Assembly: GCF_019711355.1 (NCBI RefSeq)
Contig: NZ_CP081297.1
Span: 1,612,001 to 1,676,000 of the forward strand
DNA: 64,000 nt
Source: Qipengyuania psychrotolerans
GTDB taxonomy: Bacteria; Pseudomonadota; Alphaproteobacteria; Sphingomonadales; Sphingomonadaceae
Direction: 5' to 3'
Each line of letters opens with the position of its first letter. Position 1 is the first letter of the stretch. The notes beneath the pieces are model-generated. The model searched no databases. It was not told the DNA's origin and saw only the letters and a list, made by a program, of their open reading frames with translations. Below are positions 1 to 9,099 of the stretch, one piece after another. The position numbers and the translations under genes are program-made.

Positions 1-992
1 GGTTGCTGGTAACCGGTTGCGCCGCAGAGATCGAACGCGAACAGATTTCCGCCATGCCTGAAGTCGATGGCTTGATTGCCAACGAGGCGAAACTAGACCC
101 GCGCGCCTGGAATGTGCCGCCACAAGCCCCGCCGGTCGCCAAGCAGCGCACGCGCGCCTTCGTGGCCGTACAGAATGGCTGCGATCACGCCTGCACCTTT
201 TGCGTCATTCCCCAAGGCCGAGGAAAAAGCCGATCGCTCAGCGTCGAAGAAGTCCTGAGCGAAGTCGCACGCCATGTCGACGAAGGCGCGAGCGAAGTGG
301 TGCTCACGGGGGTCGATGTGACTTCCTGGGGCCACGACCTGCCCGGCGAACCCTCGCTTGGAAGCATGGTCCGCGCCGTGCTCAATGCGTTTCCCGAACT
401 TGCGCGCCTGCGCATGTCATCGCTCGACGGCATTGAGATCGACGAGGAACTGTTCGAACTTTTCGCTGCAGAACGGCGTATGATGCCGCACCTCCACCTC
501 TCGTTGCAGCACGGCCACGACCTGATCCTGAAGCGCATGAAGCGCCGCCATTTGCGCGCCGACGCAGTCGATCTAGTTGCTAGGCTGAAAGAATGCCGGC
601 CGGAATTGGCTGTAGGCGCCGATTTGATCGCCGGTTTCCCTACGGAAACCGAAGACCATCATCAGGCGAACCTCTCGATCATTCGCGAGCTTGGCATCGT
701 GCACGGCCATATTTTCCCCTATTCGCCCAGGCCCGGAACCCCGGCCGCGCGGATGCCCCAACTCGACCGGACAACGATCAAGGACAGGGCATCGCAATTG
801 CGCGCAGCTGTGGCTGATACGCGGGCCGAGTGGCTGGCGTCACTCGTCGATAAGCCGCTCAGTATCCTCGCAGAGCGCGACGGTACCGGCTATGCGGAAA
901 ACTTCGCGCGGGTGGACCTGCCCGTAGGCACCGAGCCGGGGCAAATCCTGACCATCACCCCGACCAAATTCGAGGACGACCTCCTGGCATGA
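1..992 (+). CDS. mtaB: tRNA t6A37 methylthiotransferase MtaB (5' truncated)
   Basis: Radical-SAM enzyme that adds the 2-methylthio group to threonylcarbamoyladenosine at position 37 of ANN-decoding tRNAs. About 330 residues are visible. The window opens inside the N-terminal UPF0004 domain, with one of its conserved cysteines in the motif VTGCAAE. The radical-SAM cluster motif CDHACTFC (C-x3-C-x2-C) follows about 55 residues later, then the typical QHGHD and PYSPRPGTPAARM segments and a short TRAM-like C-terminus. The reading frame is open at the left edge, so the true start lies upstream. It overlaps ftsY by 4 bp (ATGA), suggesting translational coupling. MtaB is preferred to MiaB from the NGCDHACTFCVIP context and the short C-terminus; that choice is a family-level judgement. 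Confidence 0.9.
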   Translation, partial: LLVTGCAAEIEREQISAMPEVDGLIANEAKLDPRAWNVPPQAPPVAKQRTRAFVAVQNGCDHACTFCVIPQGRGKSRSLSVEEVLSEVARHVDEGASEVVLTGVDVTSWGHDLPGEPSLGSMVRAVLNAFPELARLRMSSLDGIEIDEELFELFAAERRMMPHLHLSLQHGHDLILKRMKRRHLRADAVDLVARLKECRPELAVGADLIAGFPTETEDHHQANLSIIRELGIVHGHIFPYSPRPGTPAARMPQLDRTTIKDRASQLRAAVADTRAEWLASLVDKPLSILAERDGTGYAENFARVDLPVGTEPGQILTITPTKFEDDLLA

Positions 993-1912
993 GTAAACCC
1001 AGCTGGACCGAGCGCCTGTTCGGCGGCTTCAAGAAGACTTCCGAACGCCTGACGGAAAACCTCACCGAAGTGGTGAGCAAGGCCAAGCTCGACGATGCAA
1101 CGCTCGACGATGTCGAAGATGCGCTGATCATGTCGGACCTTGGCCCGAGCGCCGCAGCGCGCATCCGAGCCAAGCTCAAGGAAAAACGTTTCGGCCTGGA
1201 AATCAGTGCGGACGAGTTAAAGGAAGCAGTGGCCGAGGAAATCGCGGCCATCCTGCGCCCGGTTGCAAAGCCGCTGGAAATCACCGCTTTTCCGCGTCCC
1301 CAAGTGGTGCTGGTGATCGGTGTGAACGGCAGCGGGAAAACCACCACGATTGCCAAGCTGGCTCACTTGTTTGTCGAGGACGATTACAACGTCATGCTGG
1401 CCGCTGGGGACACGTTCCGTGCGGCAGCGATTGGCCAGCTCCAGACATGGGCGGACCGGGTCGGCGTCCCCATCGTTCGCGGCGCAGAGGGCGGCGATCC
1501 GGCCTCTATCGTCTTCGACGCGGTCAAGAAGGGCACGGAAATTGGCACCGATGTGCTGATCGTCGACACTGCCGGACGCCTGCAAAACAAGCGCGAATTG
1601 ATGGACGAGCTTGCCAAAATCAGAAAGGTTCTCGGCCGCCTCAACCCCGAAGCGCCCCATGACGTGGTACTCGTGCTCGATGCGACAAATGGCCAGAACG
1701 CACTTTCGCAGATCGACGTCTTCAAGGAAGTGGCCGGCGTGACCGGCCTCGTGATGACCAAGCTCGATGGAACCGCCCGCGGCGGTGTCCTGGTTCAGGC
1801 GGCCGAACAATACGGCTTGCCGATCCACGCAATCGGAGTGGGTGAGAAAATCGACGACCTGCGCCCCTTCGATCCAGACCTGGTCGCGCGCGTAATTGCG
1901 GGAATTGCATGA
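989..1912 (+). CDS. ftsY: Signal recognition particle receptor FtsY
   Basis: SRP receptor GTPase that docks ribosome/SRP complexes at the inner membrane for co-translational insertion. It has 307 residues: an N domain at about 1-90, then the G domain with P-loop GVNGSGKTTT (111-120), DTAGR (193-197) and TKLDG (257-261). The acidic A domain of E. coli FtsY is almost absent, which is usual in alphaproteobacteria; a short N-terminal WTERLFGGFKK helix could serve for lipid binding. The start overlaps the mtaB stop by 4 bp and the stop overlaps yciB by 4 bp, so mtaB-ftsY-yciB looks like one operon. The SRP RNA is also in this window, upstream of dnaX. Confidence 0.97.
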   Translation: MSKPSWTERLFGGFKKTSERLTENLTEVVSKAKLDDATLDDVEDALIMSDLGPSAAARIRAKLKEKRFGLEISADELKEAVAEEIAAILRPVAKPLEITAFPRPQVVLVIGVNGSGKTTTIAKLAHLFVEDDYNVMLAAGDTFRAAAIGQLQTWADRVGVPIVRGAEGGDPASIVFDAVKKGTEIGTDVLIVDTAGRLQNKRELMDELAKIRKVLGRLNPEAPHDVVLVLDATNGQNALSQIDVFKEVAGVTGLVMTKLDGTARGGVLVQAAEQYGLPIHAIGVGEKIDDLRPFDPDLVARVIAGIA

Positions 1913-2562
1913 TGAGCGAACAAGCCAAGCCCAAACAGAAAACCGGCTGGTTGCACACGCTGGTCGATTATGGCCCGCTGCTCGTGTTCCTGGGTGTCTA
2001 CAAGCTCTATGAACCGCCGGCGACATCGACTTTTGGGGAAATCGCGGCCGTCATATACGGTACGATTGCTTTCATGATCGCCGCCGTAGTGGCGCTGGCG
2101 TTCAGCAAGTGGAAGTTCGGCAAGGTGTCGCCCATGCTGATCCTTTCGACCACGCTTATTGTCGGCTTCGGCGGGTTGACGATCTGGCTGCAAGACGAAC
2201 GTTTTATCCAATTCAAGCCGACCGCGATTTACCTACTATTTGGCATCGTGCTCGTAATCGGGTGGCTGAGAAATCGCGCTTGGCTGCAGGTTCTGCTCGA
2301 AGCCGCCTTCGAAGGCGTGACCCACGAAGGATGGCTCAAACTGTCGCGCAACTGGGGCTTTTTCTTCTTCGCCCTTGCCGCGCTGAACGAGGTGCTGGTT
2401 CGCACCATGACGTTCGAGGGCTGGCTATGGGCCAAGCTGTGGGTCTTCCTGCCGCTGACCTTCCTGTTCACCTTCACGCAAATCCCGATGCTGCTGCGCA
2501 ACGGTCTGTCGTTCGACGATGCGGATGAAGTGCTCAAGGATGAGCCGCCCACTGGCGCCTAA
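1909..2562 (+). CDS. yciB: Inner-membrane septation/envelope protein YciB (IspZ/IspA family)
   Basis: 217-residue polytopic membrane protein of the YciB/intracellular septation protein A family, linked to envelope integrity and cell division. The sequence shows five to six hydrophobic segments and family-typical stretches near GPLLVFLGVYKL (residues about 24-35) and LSRNWGFFFFALAALNE (about 145-161). The start overlaps the ftsY stop (ATGA type), so it is probably co-transcribed with ftsY. The 3' end overlaps the convergent phosphatase-like gene by 4 bp. Molecular function in this family is poorly defined; the family assignment is secure, the role is taken from relatives. Confidence 0.9.
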   Translation: MMSEQAKPKQKTGWLHTLVDYGPLLVFLGVYKLYEPPATSTFGEIAAVIYGTIAFMIAAVVALAFSKWKFGKVSPMLILSTTLIVGFGGLTIWLQDERFIQFKPTAIYLLFGIVLVIGWLRNRAWLQVLLEAAFEGVTHEGWLKLSRNWGFFFFALAALNEVLVRTMTFEGWLWAKLWVFLPLTFLFTFTQIPMLLRNGLSFDDADEVLKDEPPTGA

Positions 2563-2882
2563 GGCAGGTGGGGCGGCACCTTATTGTTAAGCAAGGTGAT
2601 CAATTCCGGCTGCATGAAGCGGAATTTGTCCGGTATATCGAGGCAAATCAGGCGCGCTGACTTCAAAGAGCCGGCGTATCTGCGGCGGATTTTTTCTCGG
2701 TGGGCCTTCTCCATCACGAAGATGATGTCGGACCAGCGCACCAATTCACTGCTAAGTGGGTATTCAGCATCGCTATAAGTTCCAGCAGAACATACTTCTA
2801 AGTCCGACCTGCCGGCAAAGACCTGCTCAGCAGTCGGGCTGCGTAGTTTGTTCTGACTGCAAACAAAAAGCACGTTCGTCAT
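2559..2882 (-). CDS. Small low-molecular-weight tyrosine-phosphatase-like protein
   Basis: 107-residue protein starting MTNVLFVCSQNKLRSPTAEQ. The CSQNKLRS segment is a C-x5-R-S phosphate loop (Cys8, Arg14) at the N-terminus, as in low-molecular-weight protein tyrosine phosphatases and arsenate reductases of that fold. It is shorter than the usual 140-160 residues; the C-terminal part keeps a CLDIPDKF segment that may supply the general-acid aspartate. The start was placed at the internal ATG at 2882 because the phosphate loop must lie close to the N-terminus. The base composition is visibly more AT-rich than its neighbours (for example the 3' end around 2580-2660), which suggests later acquisition. 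Substrate unknown. Confidence 0.82.
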   Translation of the reverse strand: MTNVLFVCSQNKLRSPTAEQVFAGRSDLEVCSAGTYSDAEYPLSSELVRWSDIIFVMEKAHREKIRRRYAGSLKSARLICLDIPDKFRFMQPELITLLNNKVPPHLP

Positions 2883-2904
2883 GTGCGGTAATGCAGGTCC
2901 GGCA

Positions 2905-4863
2905 TTAAATCTCGACCTGGCTTCCCAGCTCAACCACACGATTGGTGGGCAGCCGGAAGAAATCCATCGCTGTCGCCGCGTTCCGCAGCATCCAAGCAAA
3001 GATCTTCTCGCGCCAGATCGGCATCCCGGGCTTATCGCTCGGCAGAAGTGTCTGGCGGCTGAGGAAGAAGCTGGTGTGCATCATATCGAACTCGCCGCCA
3101 CAGCGTTCCATTTCCTTCAGGCCCTGCGGCACGTCGGTTTCCTGCATGAAGCCATAATGCAGCACCGCACGGTAAAAGCCGTCGCCAAGATCGACCATCT
3201 CGCACCGCTCGCTCTGATCGACATAGGGCGTATCGTCGATCAGCACCGTCAGGATGACCACGCGTTCGTGGAGCACCTTATTGTGCTTGATATTGTGGAG
3301 GAGTGCCGAGGGGACCCCGGCCGTCTGGCTGGCCATGAAAATCGCAGTACCCGGAACGCGGGTAGCGCTATTCTTGGCGCTCTTGGCGAAGATTTCGATT
3401 GGTAGCGCGGTCTCGCTCATGCGGTCGCGCATCAGCTTGCGGCCCTTGGCCCAAGTTGTCAGCAGCGTGAACGCCACAAGCCCCACCACCAACGGGAACC
3501 AGCCGCCATCCGGGATCTTGACGAGGTTTGCTGCGAAGTAAGCGCCGTCTACGATGAGGAAGAAGGCGACCACCGGTGCGGCGTACCACCACTTCCATTT
3601 CCACACGCCGACAAACAGCGCGCCCATCAAGAGTGTATCGATAGTGACCGCCCCGGTCACGGCAATGCCATATGCGCTGGCGAGGCTGGACGAATTCTGG
3701 AACGTCAGGACCAAGACAATCACTGCGATCATCAGCGCCCAGTTGATGACCGGAATGTAGATCTGGCCGGCTTCGGTCTCGCTCGTGTGGCGGATCGACA
3801 TACGGGGCATGAAGCCCAGCTGCATCGCCTGATGCGTGATCGAGAACGCGCCGGAGATAACCGCCTGACTTGCGATGAAAGTCGCCATCGTGGCGAGGAT
3901 CACGAGCGGCAGCCGGTATTCCTCGCTCGCCAGCAGGAAGAACGGATTGCGCACGACTTCGGCGGCCTGTTCGGGCGGCAGACCGGCAATCATTGCGCCC
4001 TGCCCGAAATAGTTCAGCAGCAGGCACGGCATGACAAAGCCGAACCACGACAGTCGCATAGGTCCGCGTCCGAAATGGCCCATGTCGGAATAAAGCGCTT
4101 CAGAGCCAGTCACCGCGAGGACCACTGCGCCGAGCGCCAGGAAGGCTACCACCCCGTCTGTCACGAAGAACATCACGGCATAATAGGGGTTCAGCGCCCA
4201 CAGAATGTCAGGGTTCTGCCAGATCTGGTTGAGACCAAGGCCCGCAATCGTCACGAAATATACGATCATGACGGGGGCAAACAAAGCGCCAACCTTGGCG
4301 GTGCCGCGGCTTTGCAAGATGAACAGGAAAACCAGCAGAACCAGCGCGATGGGGATCACCAGCGGGCTGAGGCCCGGATTGACGACCGCCAAACCCTCGA
4401 CCGCCGACAGGACGGAAATAGCAGGCGTAATCATCGAGTCGCCGTAGAACAGCGACGTCGCGAAGACCCCGAGCAGAACGACGAGCCAACCCCAGCGTGA
4501 TTTGCCAATGTGACGGCTCAGAAGCGCAACGAGAGCAAGGCTACCGCCCTGCCCCTTGTTGTCGGCCCGCATCAGGATTGTGACATACTGGATCGAAACG
4601 ACGATCAGCATGGACCAGAAGATCAGGCTGACGACGCCCAGGACGTGCATCCGGTCGATGGCGATGTTCGCCGCACCGGAGAAGGTTTCGCGGAACGCAT
4701 ATAGCGGGCTGGTGCCGATATCGCCGAACACGACACCGACAGCGCCCACCGCAAGCGCCGTCTTCGAAGCACCGTGACCGTGGCTATGCGTTTGGCCTGG
4801 TCCTTCGCGGCGTGCACCATCATCAGGTACCGCTTCGCTGGGAGTGGCATTATCGTTCGTCAA
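2905..4863 (-). CDS. kup: Low-affinity potassium transporter Kup
   Basis: 652-residue potassium uptake protein of the KUP/HAK/KT family, thought to work as a K+/H+ symporter in the inner membrane. A polar histidine-rich N-terminus (residues 1-35) precedes the signature [10 protein letters not shown] (47-56). About twelve hydrophobic segments follow up to about residue 450, then a soluble C-terminal domain of roughly 170 residues. Length is normal for bacterial Kup. It lies downstream of the ccm genes on the same strand with a 115-bp gap, so it probably has its own promoter; the phosphatase-like gene follows 22 bp downstream. Confidence 0.96.
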   Translation of the reverse strand: MTNDNATPSEAVPDDGARREGPGQTHSHGHGASKTALAVGAVGVVFGDIGTSPLYAFRETFSGAANIAIDRMHVLGVVSLIFWSMLIVVSIQYVTILMRADNKGQGGSLALVALLSRHIGKSRWGWLVVLLGVFATSLFYGDSMITPAISVLSAVEGLAVVNPGLSPLVIPIALVLLVFLFILQSRGTAKVGALFAPVMIVYFVTIAGLGLNQIWQNPDILWALNPYYAVMFFVTDGVVAFLALGAVVLAVTGSEALYSDMGHFGRGPMRLSWFGFVMPCLLLNYFGQGAMIAGLPPEQAAEVVRNPFFLLASEEYRLPLVILATMATFIASQAVISGAFSITHQAMQLGFMPRMSIRHTSETEAGQIYIPVINWALMIAVIVLVLTFQNSSSLASAYGIAVTGAVTIDTLLMGALFVGVWKWKWWYAAPVVAFFLIVDGAYFAANLVKIPDGGWFPLVVGLVAFTLLTTWAKGRKLMRDRMSETALPIEIFAKSAKNSATRVPGTAIFMASQTAGVPSALLHNIKHNKVLHERVVILTVLIDDTPYVDQSERCEMVDLGDGFYRAVLHYGFMQETDVPQGLKEMERCGGEFDMMHTSFFLSRQTLLPSDKPGMPIWREKIFAWMLRNAATAMDFFRLPTNRVVELGSQVEI

Positions 4864-4978
4864 AGGAGGAAGTCCGGCCGCATAGTGTCATTTGCCTGTC
4901 CGCGAGGGCCTGTATCCCTCGCAAGGTCGGGGCGCTTAGCACCGCATCGCAGGCCCCGCAATGGCGCGCGCACGGGTG

Positions 4979-5626
4979 TCACTCAGCGGGATTCACTTGC
5001 CGGGACGCCATTTCCATCAACATATCGAGCCTTTCCAGGCGCAATTCCAGGTCCGCGCGCCATTCCGCCGACTCGGGAGCAGCCTCGATTGCCTGCGTCC
5101 ATAATTCCCGTGTCCGGACAGGCTCGCCTGCGCGAAGCCATGATAAACCAAGGAAATAGCGTGCACCGCCGTTCTCCGGCTGCAATTCGGCGGCACGCTC
5201 AAAGGCGTGAATGGCGGCAGGCGTCAAATTGCCCTCCGCGTGTTCGGTCAACGCTATGCCAAGTGCCAGCCAAGCTTCCGTGTCGCCCGGATTTTCGCTG
5301 ATTGCATTGCTGTAGAGGCCAGCCGCGGGTTCAAACTCTCCCCGGCGGGCATAGCCGTCACCCGTCATGATCCAGCGGCTTGGCAGCATACCTTCGCCGA
5401 AAAATGCCCGGCGCGCAGAAACCAGCAGCTCCCCACCGTCGGCCTGAACCTGAGCCGCCGGTTTGGGCGCTCCTGCCTGTCCAGGCGAACCTTGGAGACC
5501 ATACCCGGCAAGGCCGAATAACAGCGCGGCCCCCAGTAAAGTCCACGTATTCCGGGGCAATTTTAGCGCGAAGGCAGCGAGCCCGAAGGTCGCCAAGGCG
5601 AGCACAATGATCGGGAGCCAGCTCAT
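4979..5626 (-). CDS. ccmI: Cytochrome c biogenesis TPR protein (CcmI/CycH-like)
   Basis: 215 residues: two N-terminal membrane segments (about 1-20 and 28-46) followed by a periplasmic part with tetratricopeptide-like repeats, for example AGLYSNAISENPGDTEAWLA and AFERAAELQPENGGARYFLG. This matches the apocytochrome chaperone role of CcmI/CycH, which presents apocytochrome c to the CcmF/CcmH heme ligation complex. It is the last gene of the ccm cluster and its start overlaps the ccmH stop by 4 bp. It is shorter than many CcmI proteins, and the name rests largely on position plus the TM-TPR layout. Confidence 0.82.
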   Translation of the reverse strand: MSWLPIIVLALATFGLAAFALKLPRNTWTLLGAALLFGLAGYGLQGSPGQAGAPKPAAQVQADGGELLVSARRAFFGEGMLPSRWIMTGDGYARRGEFEPAAGLYSNAISENPGDTEAWLALGIALTEHAEGNLTPAAIHAFERAAELQPENGGARYFLGLSWLRAGEPVRTRELWTQAIEAAPESAEWRADLELRLERLDMLMEMASRQVNPAE

Positions 5627-6027
5627 GAATTTTTACCGAACCTGCGCCACAACACGCCCGCAACCAGCAGCAGGAACACCGCCGGGAGCGCGAACAGCGG
5701 CCATGTGCTCCGGCTGACCACGGGCGCATAGCTCACGTAGTCTCCATAACGCTGCATCAGCCACGCGCGCACTTCTTCAGGCTCTTCACCCGCTGCAATA
5801 CGGATGCGAACCTGGTGGCGCATATCGCCGGCCATTGAAGCATCGCTGTCCGCAATGGATTGCGATTGGCATTTCAGGCAGCGCAGGGTTTCCATCAGTT
5901 CTTGCGCCGCGGCTTCTTGCGCAGGATCTTCAAGCTGGCGATAGGCATAGGGCGCAGGCGGCGCGTCGCCTTGCGCGGAGAGCGGCACAGCAAGGCTGCC
6001 CAAAACGAGCGCGAACAGCAGCTTCAC
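5623..6027 (-). CDS. ccmH: Cytochrome c-type biogenesis protein CcmH (CcmL type)
   Basis: 134-residue membrane-anchored thioredoxin-like reductant of apocytochrome c heme-binding cysteines. A signal peptide occupies about residues 1-19, followed by the diagnostic LRCLKCQS motif with the redox pair Cys50 and Cys53, and the RYGDYV segment. A C-terminal membrane anchor lies at about 105-125, followed by a basic tail. Start and stop each overlap neighbouring ccm genes by 4 bp, consistent with one polycistronic unit. It acts in the periplasm with CcmG and CcmF. Confidence 0.95.
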   Translation of the reverse strand: MKLLFALVLGSLAVPLSAQGDAPPAPYAYRQLEDPAQEAAAQELMETLRCLKCQSQSIADSDASMAGDMRHQVRIRIAAGEEPEEVRAWLMQRYGDYVSYAPVVSRSTWPLFALPAVFLLLVAGVLWRRFGKNS

Positions 6028-6554
6028 CGGGCCGCCTCGTGCAGTTTCTCAAGCAGCATGGGCACGTCATCCGCACGGATATCACCGATGTGCTGGTAGG
6101 TGATCGTCCCTTCCCCATCGATCACGAAGGTTTCCGGAACGCCGGAGGATCCGAGCGCAAGCTGCACTTCGGAAAGATCATCGCGCCCGATGCGCGTGTA
6201 AGGATTGCCATGCCGCGCGAGGAATTCGGTGACGTCTGCCGGATCATCCCGAATGGCAATCCCGACGATGTCCGCGCCCTGCTCCTTTAGCGCTTCCAGC
6301 TGCGGCGCCTCCGCGATGCAAGGCAGGCACCAGCTCGCCCAGATGTTGAGGAGGCGCGGTTTCCCATCGGCGAAATCGGTAGCGGATACGCCGGGCCGTT
6401 CTTCAATCGAAGCTGGCAATTCGAAATAAGGCAGCTTCTGGCCGATCATCCCGCTTGCGATAAAATCGTCCTTGGGCTGCGTAAGCTGATAGGCCGCCAC
6501 GCCGAGGAAGCCTGCGAACAGCATCAGGGGAAGCCACATGCGCCAACCCATCAC
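6024..6554 (-). CDS. ccmG: Thiol:disulfide interchange protein CcmG/DsbE
   Basis: 176-residue periplasmic thioredoxin-fold protein tethered by one N-terminal membrane segment (about 7-22). The active site is WASWCLPCI with Cys76 and Cys79, and a GVPETFVIDGEG segment provides the cis-proline region and the typical CcmG loop. It keeps apocytochrome cysteines reduced for heme attachment. It overlaps ccmF upstream and ccmH downstream by 4 bp each, the expected ccmF-G-H order. Confidence 0.95.
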   Translation of the reverse strand: MMGWRMWLPLMLFAGFLGVAAYQLTQPKDDFIASGMIGQKLPYFELPASIEERPGVSATDFADGKPRLLNIWASWCLPCIAEAPQLEALKEQGADIVGIAIRDDPADVTEFLARHGNPYTRIGRDDLSEVQLALGSSGVPETFVIDGEGTITYQHIGDIRADDVPMLLEKLHEAAR

Positions 6555-8503
6555 ACGGTCTCCATGTCAGCACGGCGAACCGCGATCTTGCGGCGGATAG
6601 AACGCCGTTTGAGGTCGGTGCGAACGCGTCCGATAATTGCCAGGACCCCGCCTAGCGCGACCAATATGCCGCCATACCAGATGAAGGTGACGAACGGCTT
6701 CCACCACAGGCGCAATTGCCAGCGGCCATTGTTCGCCTCGCTGCCCATGACAGCGTAAAGCTGCCCGTTCCAGCGGGTCAGCAGGACGCTTTCGGCAGTT
6801 TGCTGGGCCGGAGCCCAGAAATTGCGGGATTGCGGTGCGATCTTCGACGCTTCGCCGCCCTTGTAGCTGGCGAGCATCTGCCCTTCGATCGCGGTCCAGT
6901 TCGGTCCCGCAACCGGTGCGACAGCGTCAAGCTTCACGCTCCAGGGGCCGACCTGCGTCGTTTGCCCGACTTCTAGCGCCGCCAGTTTCTCGGTCGAAAA
7001 TGCACTTTCACTCGCCATGCCGAAAAGTGCCACGGCAATCCCAAAGTGGGCGACCACCATTCCCCACACCGAAATCGGCATTCGCCGGATGCTGCGGCCA
7101 CGCAGCGGCAGGAAGCTGGCGATGCCGAGCGCGACGGCGAGCGCAAGGCCGAGTAGCGGCAGGATCGAAATACCCTCGAACAGCGCGAAGAAGATGATGC
7201 CGGCGATGACCAGCGCGGCGATCAGCGCGAGTTCTTTTGAAATCCGTCCGAAACTGTCGCGCCGCCAGCGAAGCAGCGGACCGACCGCCATGACCATGAG
7301 CATCGGGATCACGAAAATCGCCGAAACAGGATTGAAATACGGAGGTCCCACCGACACGCGGACATCAAACGCCTCGGTCAGCAGCGGATAGAGCGTTCCC
7401 AGGAGCACAACTGCGAGGATGGCGCTGAGCATGACATTGTTGAACACCAGCGCCCCTTCGCGGCTTGCCACGGAGAAGCGTTCCCCTTCGCTGATGGCTG
7501 ACGCGCGGAGTGCGAACAGCAGCAATGCACCGCCGATATAGATCGCCAGTAGCGCCAGGATAAAGCTGCCTCTTTCGGGATCGACTGCGAACGCATGGAC
7601 GCTGGTCAACACGCCCGAGCGCACCAGGAACGTGCCCAGCATGCTCATCGAAAATGCGACGACGCCCAGCATGATCGTCCAGACCCGCAGGGCATCCCTG
7701 CTGGCCAGGACGCTAACCGAGTGCAGCAGCGCAGTCGCCGCCAGCCATGGCATCAGCGAAGCGTTTTCGACCGGGTCCCAGAACCACCAGCCTCCCCAGC
7801 CCAGCTCGTAATAAGCCCAGTAGCTACCGGCGGTGATGCCCAGCGTCAGGAAAACCCACGCTCCCAGCACCCACGGCCGCATGGCGCGCGCAAACTCGGG
7901 CGTGACCGAGCGCGTCAGGAGCGCACCGACCGCAAAACTGAAGGCGACCGACAGTCCGACATAGCCGAAATACAGCGTCGGCGGGTGCAGCGCGAGGCCG
8001 ATGTCCTGAAGCAGCGGGTTTAGCCCCTGACCCTCCAATGCCGGGACTGGAAGTCGCTCGAACGGATTGGAGCTCAGCAGCAGGAAGGCATAGAACCCAA
8101 GCGCTACAAAGCCTTGCGCAGCGAGGGTGGCCTGCATGGTTCTTTCGGGCAGCCTGCGCTCTACCGCCGCGATCAAGGCACCTGCCAGCGCCATGACCGT
8201 GACCCACAGCAGCATCGAGCCTTCGTGATTGCCCCAGGATCCGGACAGCTTGAAAATGAGCGGCTTGAGAGAATGGGAATTGGCTGCGACCAGCTTCACC
8301 GAAAGGTCGGTGACGGCAAAGACCCACAGCAGCGCAGCAAAGGCGAACCCCGCCAGCGCGCCCTGCAAGATCGCGGCGGGACGTGACAGCGAAGCAATGC
8401 CCACGATCGCACCTTCACGAGTACCCGAAGCACCTGCAATGAGCTGTAGCACTGCGAGCGCTGCTGCAAGCCACAGCGCAGCGTGACCAAGTTCAGCTAT
8501 CAT
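6551..8503 (-). CDS. ccmF: Heme lyase subunit CcmF
   Basis: 650-residue polytopic inner-membrane protein that joins heme from holo-CcmE to apocytochrome c together with CcmH/CcmI. The tryptophan-rich WWD heme-handling motif WGGWWFWDPVENAS is at about 235-248, preceded by the conserved SGSWGNHEGSMLLW (about 87-100) and ALHPPTLYFGY (171-181). About fourteen membrane segments are expected and the length is standard. It overlaps ccmE and ccmG by 4 bp. Confidence 0.97.
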   Translation of the reverse strand: MIAELGHAALWLAAALAVLQLIAGASGTREGAIVGIASLSRPAAILQGALAGFAFAALLWVFAVTDLSVKLVAANSHSLKPLIFKLSGSWGNHEGSMLLWVTVMALAGALIAAVERRLPERTMQATLAAQGFVALGFYAFLLLSSNPFERLPVPALEGQGLNPLLQDIGLALHPPTLYFGYVGLSVAFSFAVGALLTRSVTPEFARAMRPWVLGAWVFLTLGITAGSYWAYYELGWGGWWFWDPVENASLMPWLAATALLHSVSVLASRDALRVWTIMLGVVAFSMSMLGTFLVRSGVLTSVHAFAVDPERGSFILALLAIYIGGALLLFALRASAISEGERFSVASREGALVFNNVMLSAILAVVLLGTLYPLLTEAFDVRVSVGPPYFNPVSAIFVIPMLMVMAVGPLLRWRRDSFGRISKELALIAALVIAGIIFFALFEGISILPLLGLALAVALGIASFLPLRGRSIRRMPISVWGMVVAHFGIAVALFGMASESAFSTEKLAALEVGQTTQVGPWSVKLDAVAPVAGPNWTAIEGQMLASYKGGEASKIAPQSRNFWAPAQQTAESVLLTRWNGQLYAVMGSEANNGRWQLRLWWKPFVTFIWYGGILVALGGVLAIIGRVRTDLKRRSIRRKIAVRRADMETV

Positions 8504-8961
8504 TCGAGCCCGACCGTGGTTTCTTCCGCCATCTCGGCGGCTTGGTGTTCGCTCATGCCTTCCAGTTCGCGGGGCACGTAATTCTCGTCATGTTTGGCGA
8601 GGAGATTGTCGGCCACGAAGGTTCCGTCTGCATCGAGACGGCCCTCGGCCACGACACCCGAACCTTCCACGAAGAGGTCCGGAAGTATGCCGGCAAAACG
8701 CACCGGAATGCGCGATTGCTCGCGCCCGGTCACCGCGAAAGTAACCGTTATCCCGTCGCTGAGCATCTCCATAGAGCCCGGCTCGACCATTCCGCCAAGG
8801 CGCACTGCCTGACCCGGCTCCGGCGGATTTTCTGCCATCTGCTCGGGGAGGTAGAAATAGCTCGCCTGATTACGCAGCGCGTATGTGGCGAGCAAGCCCG
8901 CGCCGATGAGCGCGACCAGTGCCAACACGATCAGGACGAGACGTTGATGCTTCGCCTTCAT
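8500..8961 (-). CDS. ccmE: Heme chaperone CcmE
   Basis: 153-residue periplasmic heme chaperone, anchored by a membrane segment at about 8-27, followed by an OB-fold. The covalent heme-binding histidine is visible in AKHDENYVP (His124, with Tyr128 as likely axial ligand). It receives heme through CcmC/CcmD and delivers it to CcmF. Its ATG overlaps the ccmD stop (ATGA). Confidence 0.96.
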   Translation of the reverse strand: MKAKHQRLVLIVLALVALIGAGLLATYALRNQASYFYLPEQMAENPPEPGQAVRLGGMVEPGSMEMLSDGITVTFAVTGREQSRIPVRFAGILPDLFVEGSGVVAEGRLDADGTFVADNLLAKHDENYVPRELEGMSEHQAAEMAEETTVGLE

Positions 8962-9098
8962 TTCCGGCGAGCCTCCTCACGGCGGCGTTCAGCGCGCTTC
9001 ATCGACTGCCAGCTCCAGGCAATCATTGCCAAGGTGCCCAATACGGCCACCACATATGCGGCGATGACAAAGTCCCATTGGTTCAGCGCCTCACGCAT
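8958..9098 (-). CDS. ccmD: Heme exporter protein CcmD (46 residues)
   Basis: Small gene found by reading the gap between ccmC and ccmE on the minus strand. It encodes 46 residues beginning MREALNQWDFVIAAYVV, with one membrane helix (about 10-28) ending in WSW and a strongly basic arginine-rich tail, the usual CcmD plan. CcmD helps release holo-CcmE from the CcmABC complex. The start is one base after the ccmC stop and its TGA overlaps the ccmE ATG. Size, topology and position all agree. Confidence 0.92.
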   Translation of the reverse strand: MREALNQWDFVIAAYVVAVLGTLAMIAWSWQSMKRAERRREEARRK

Positions 9099-9099
9099 G

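Noticed and set aside
3787..4500. 237-residue plus-strand frame inside kup
   Set aside because: Charged composition typical of an antisense shadow of a membrane protein.
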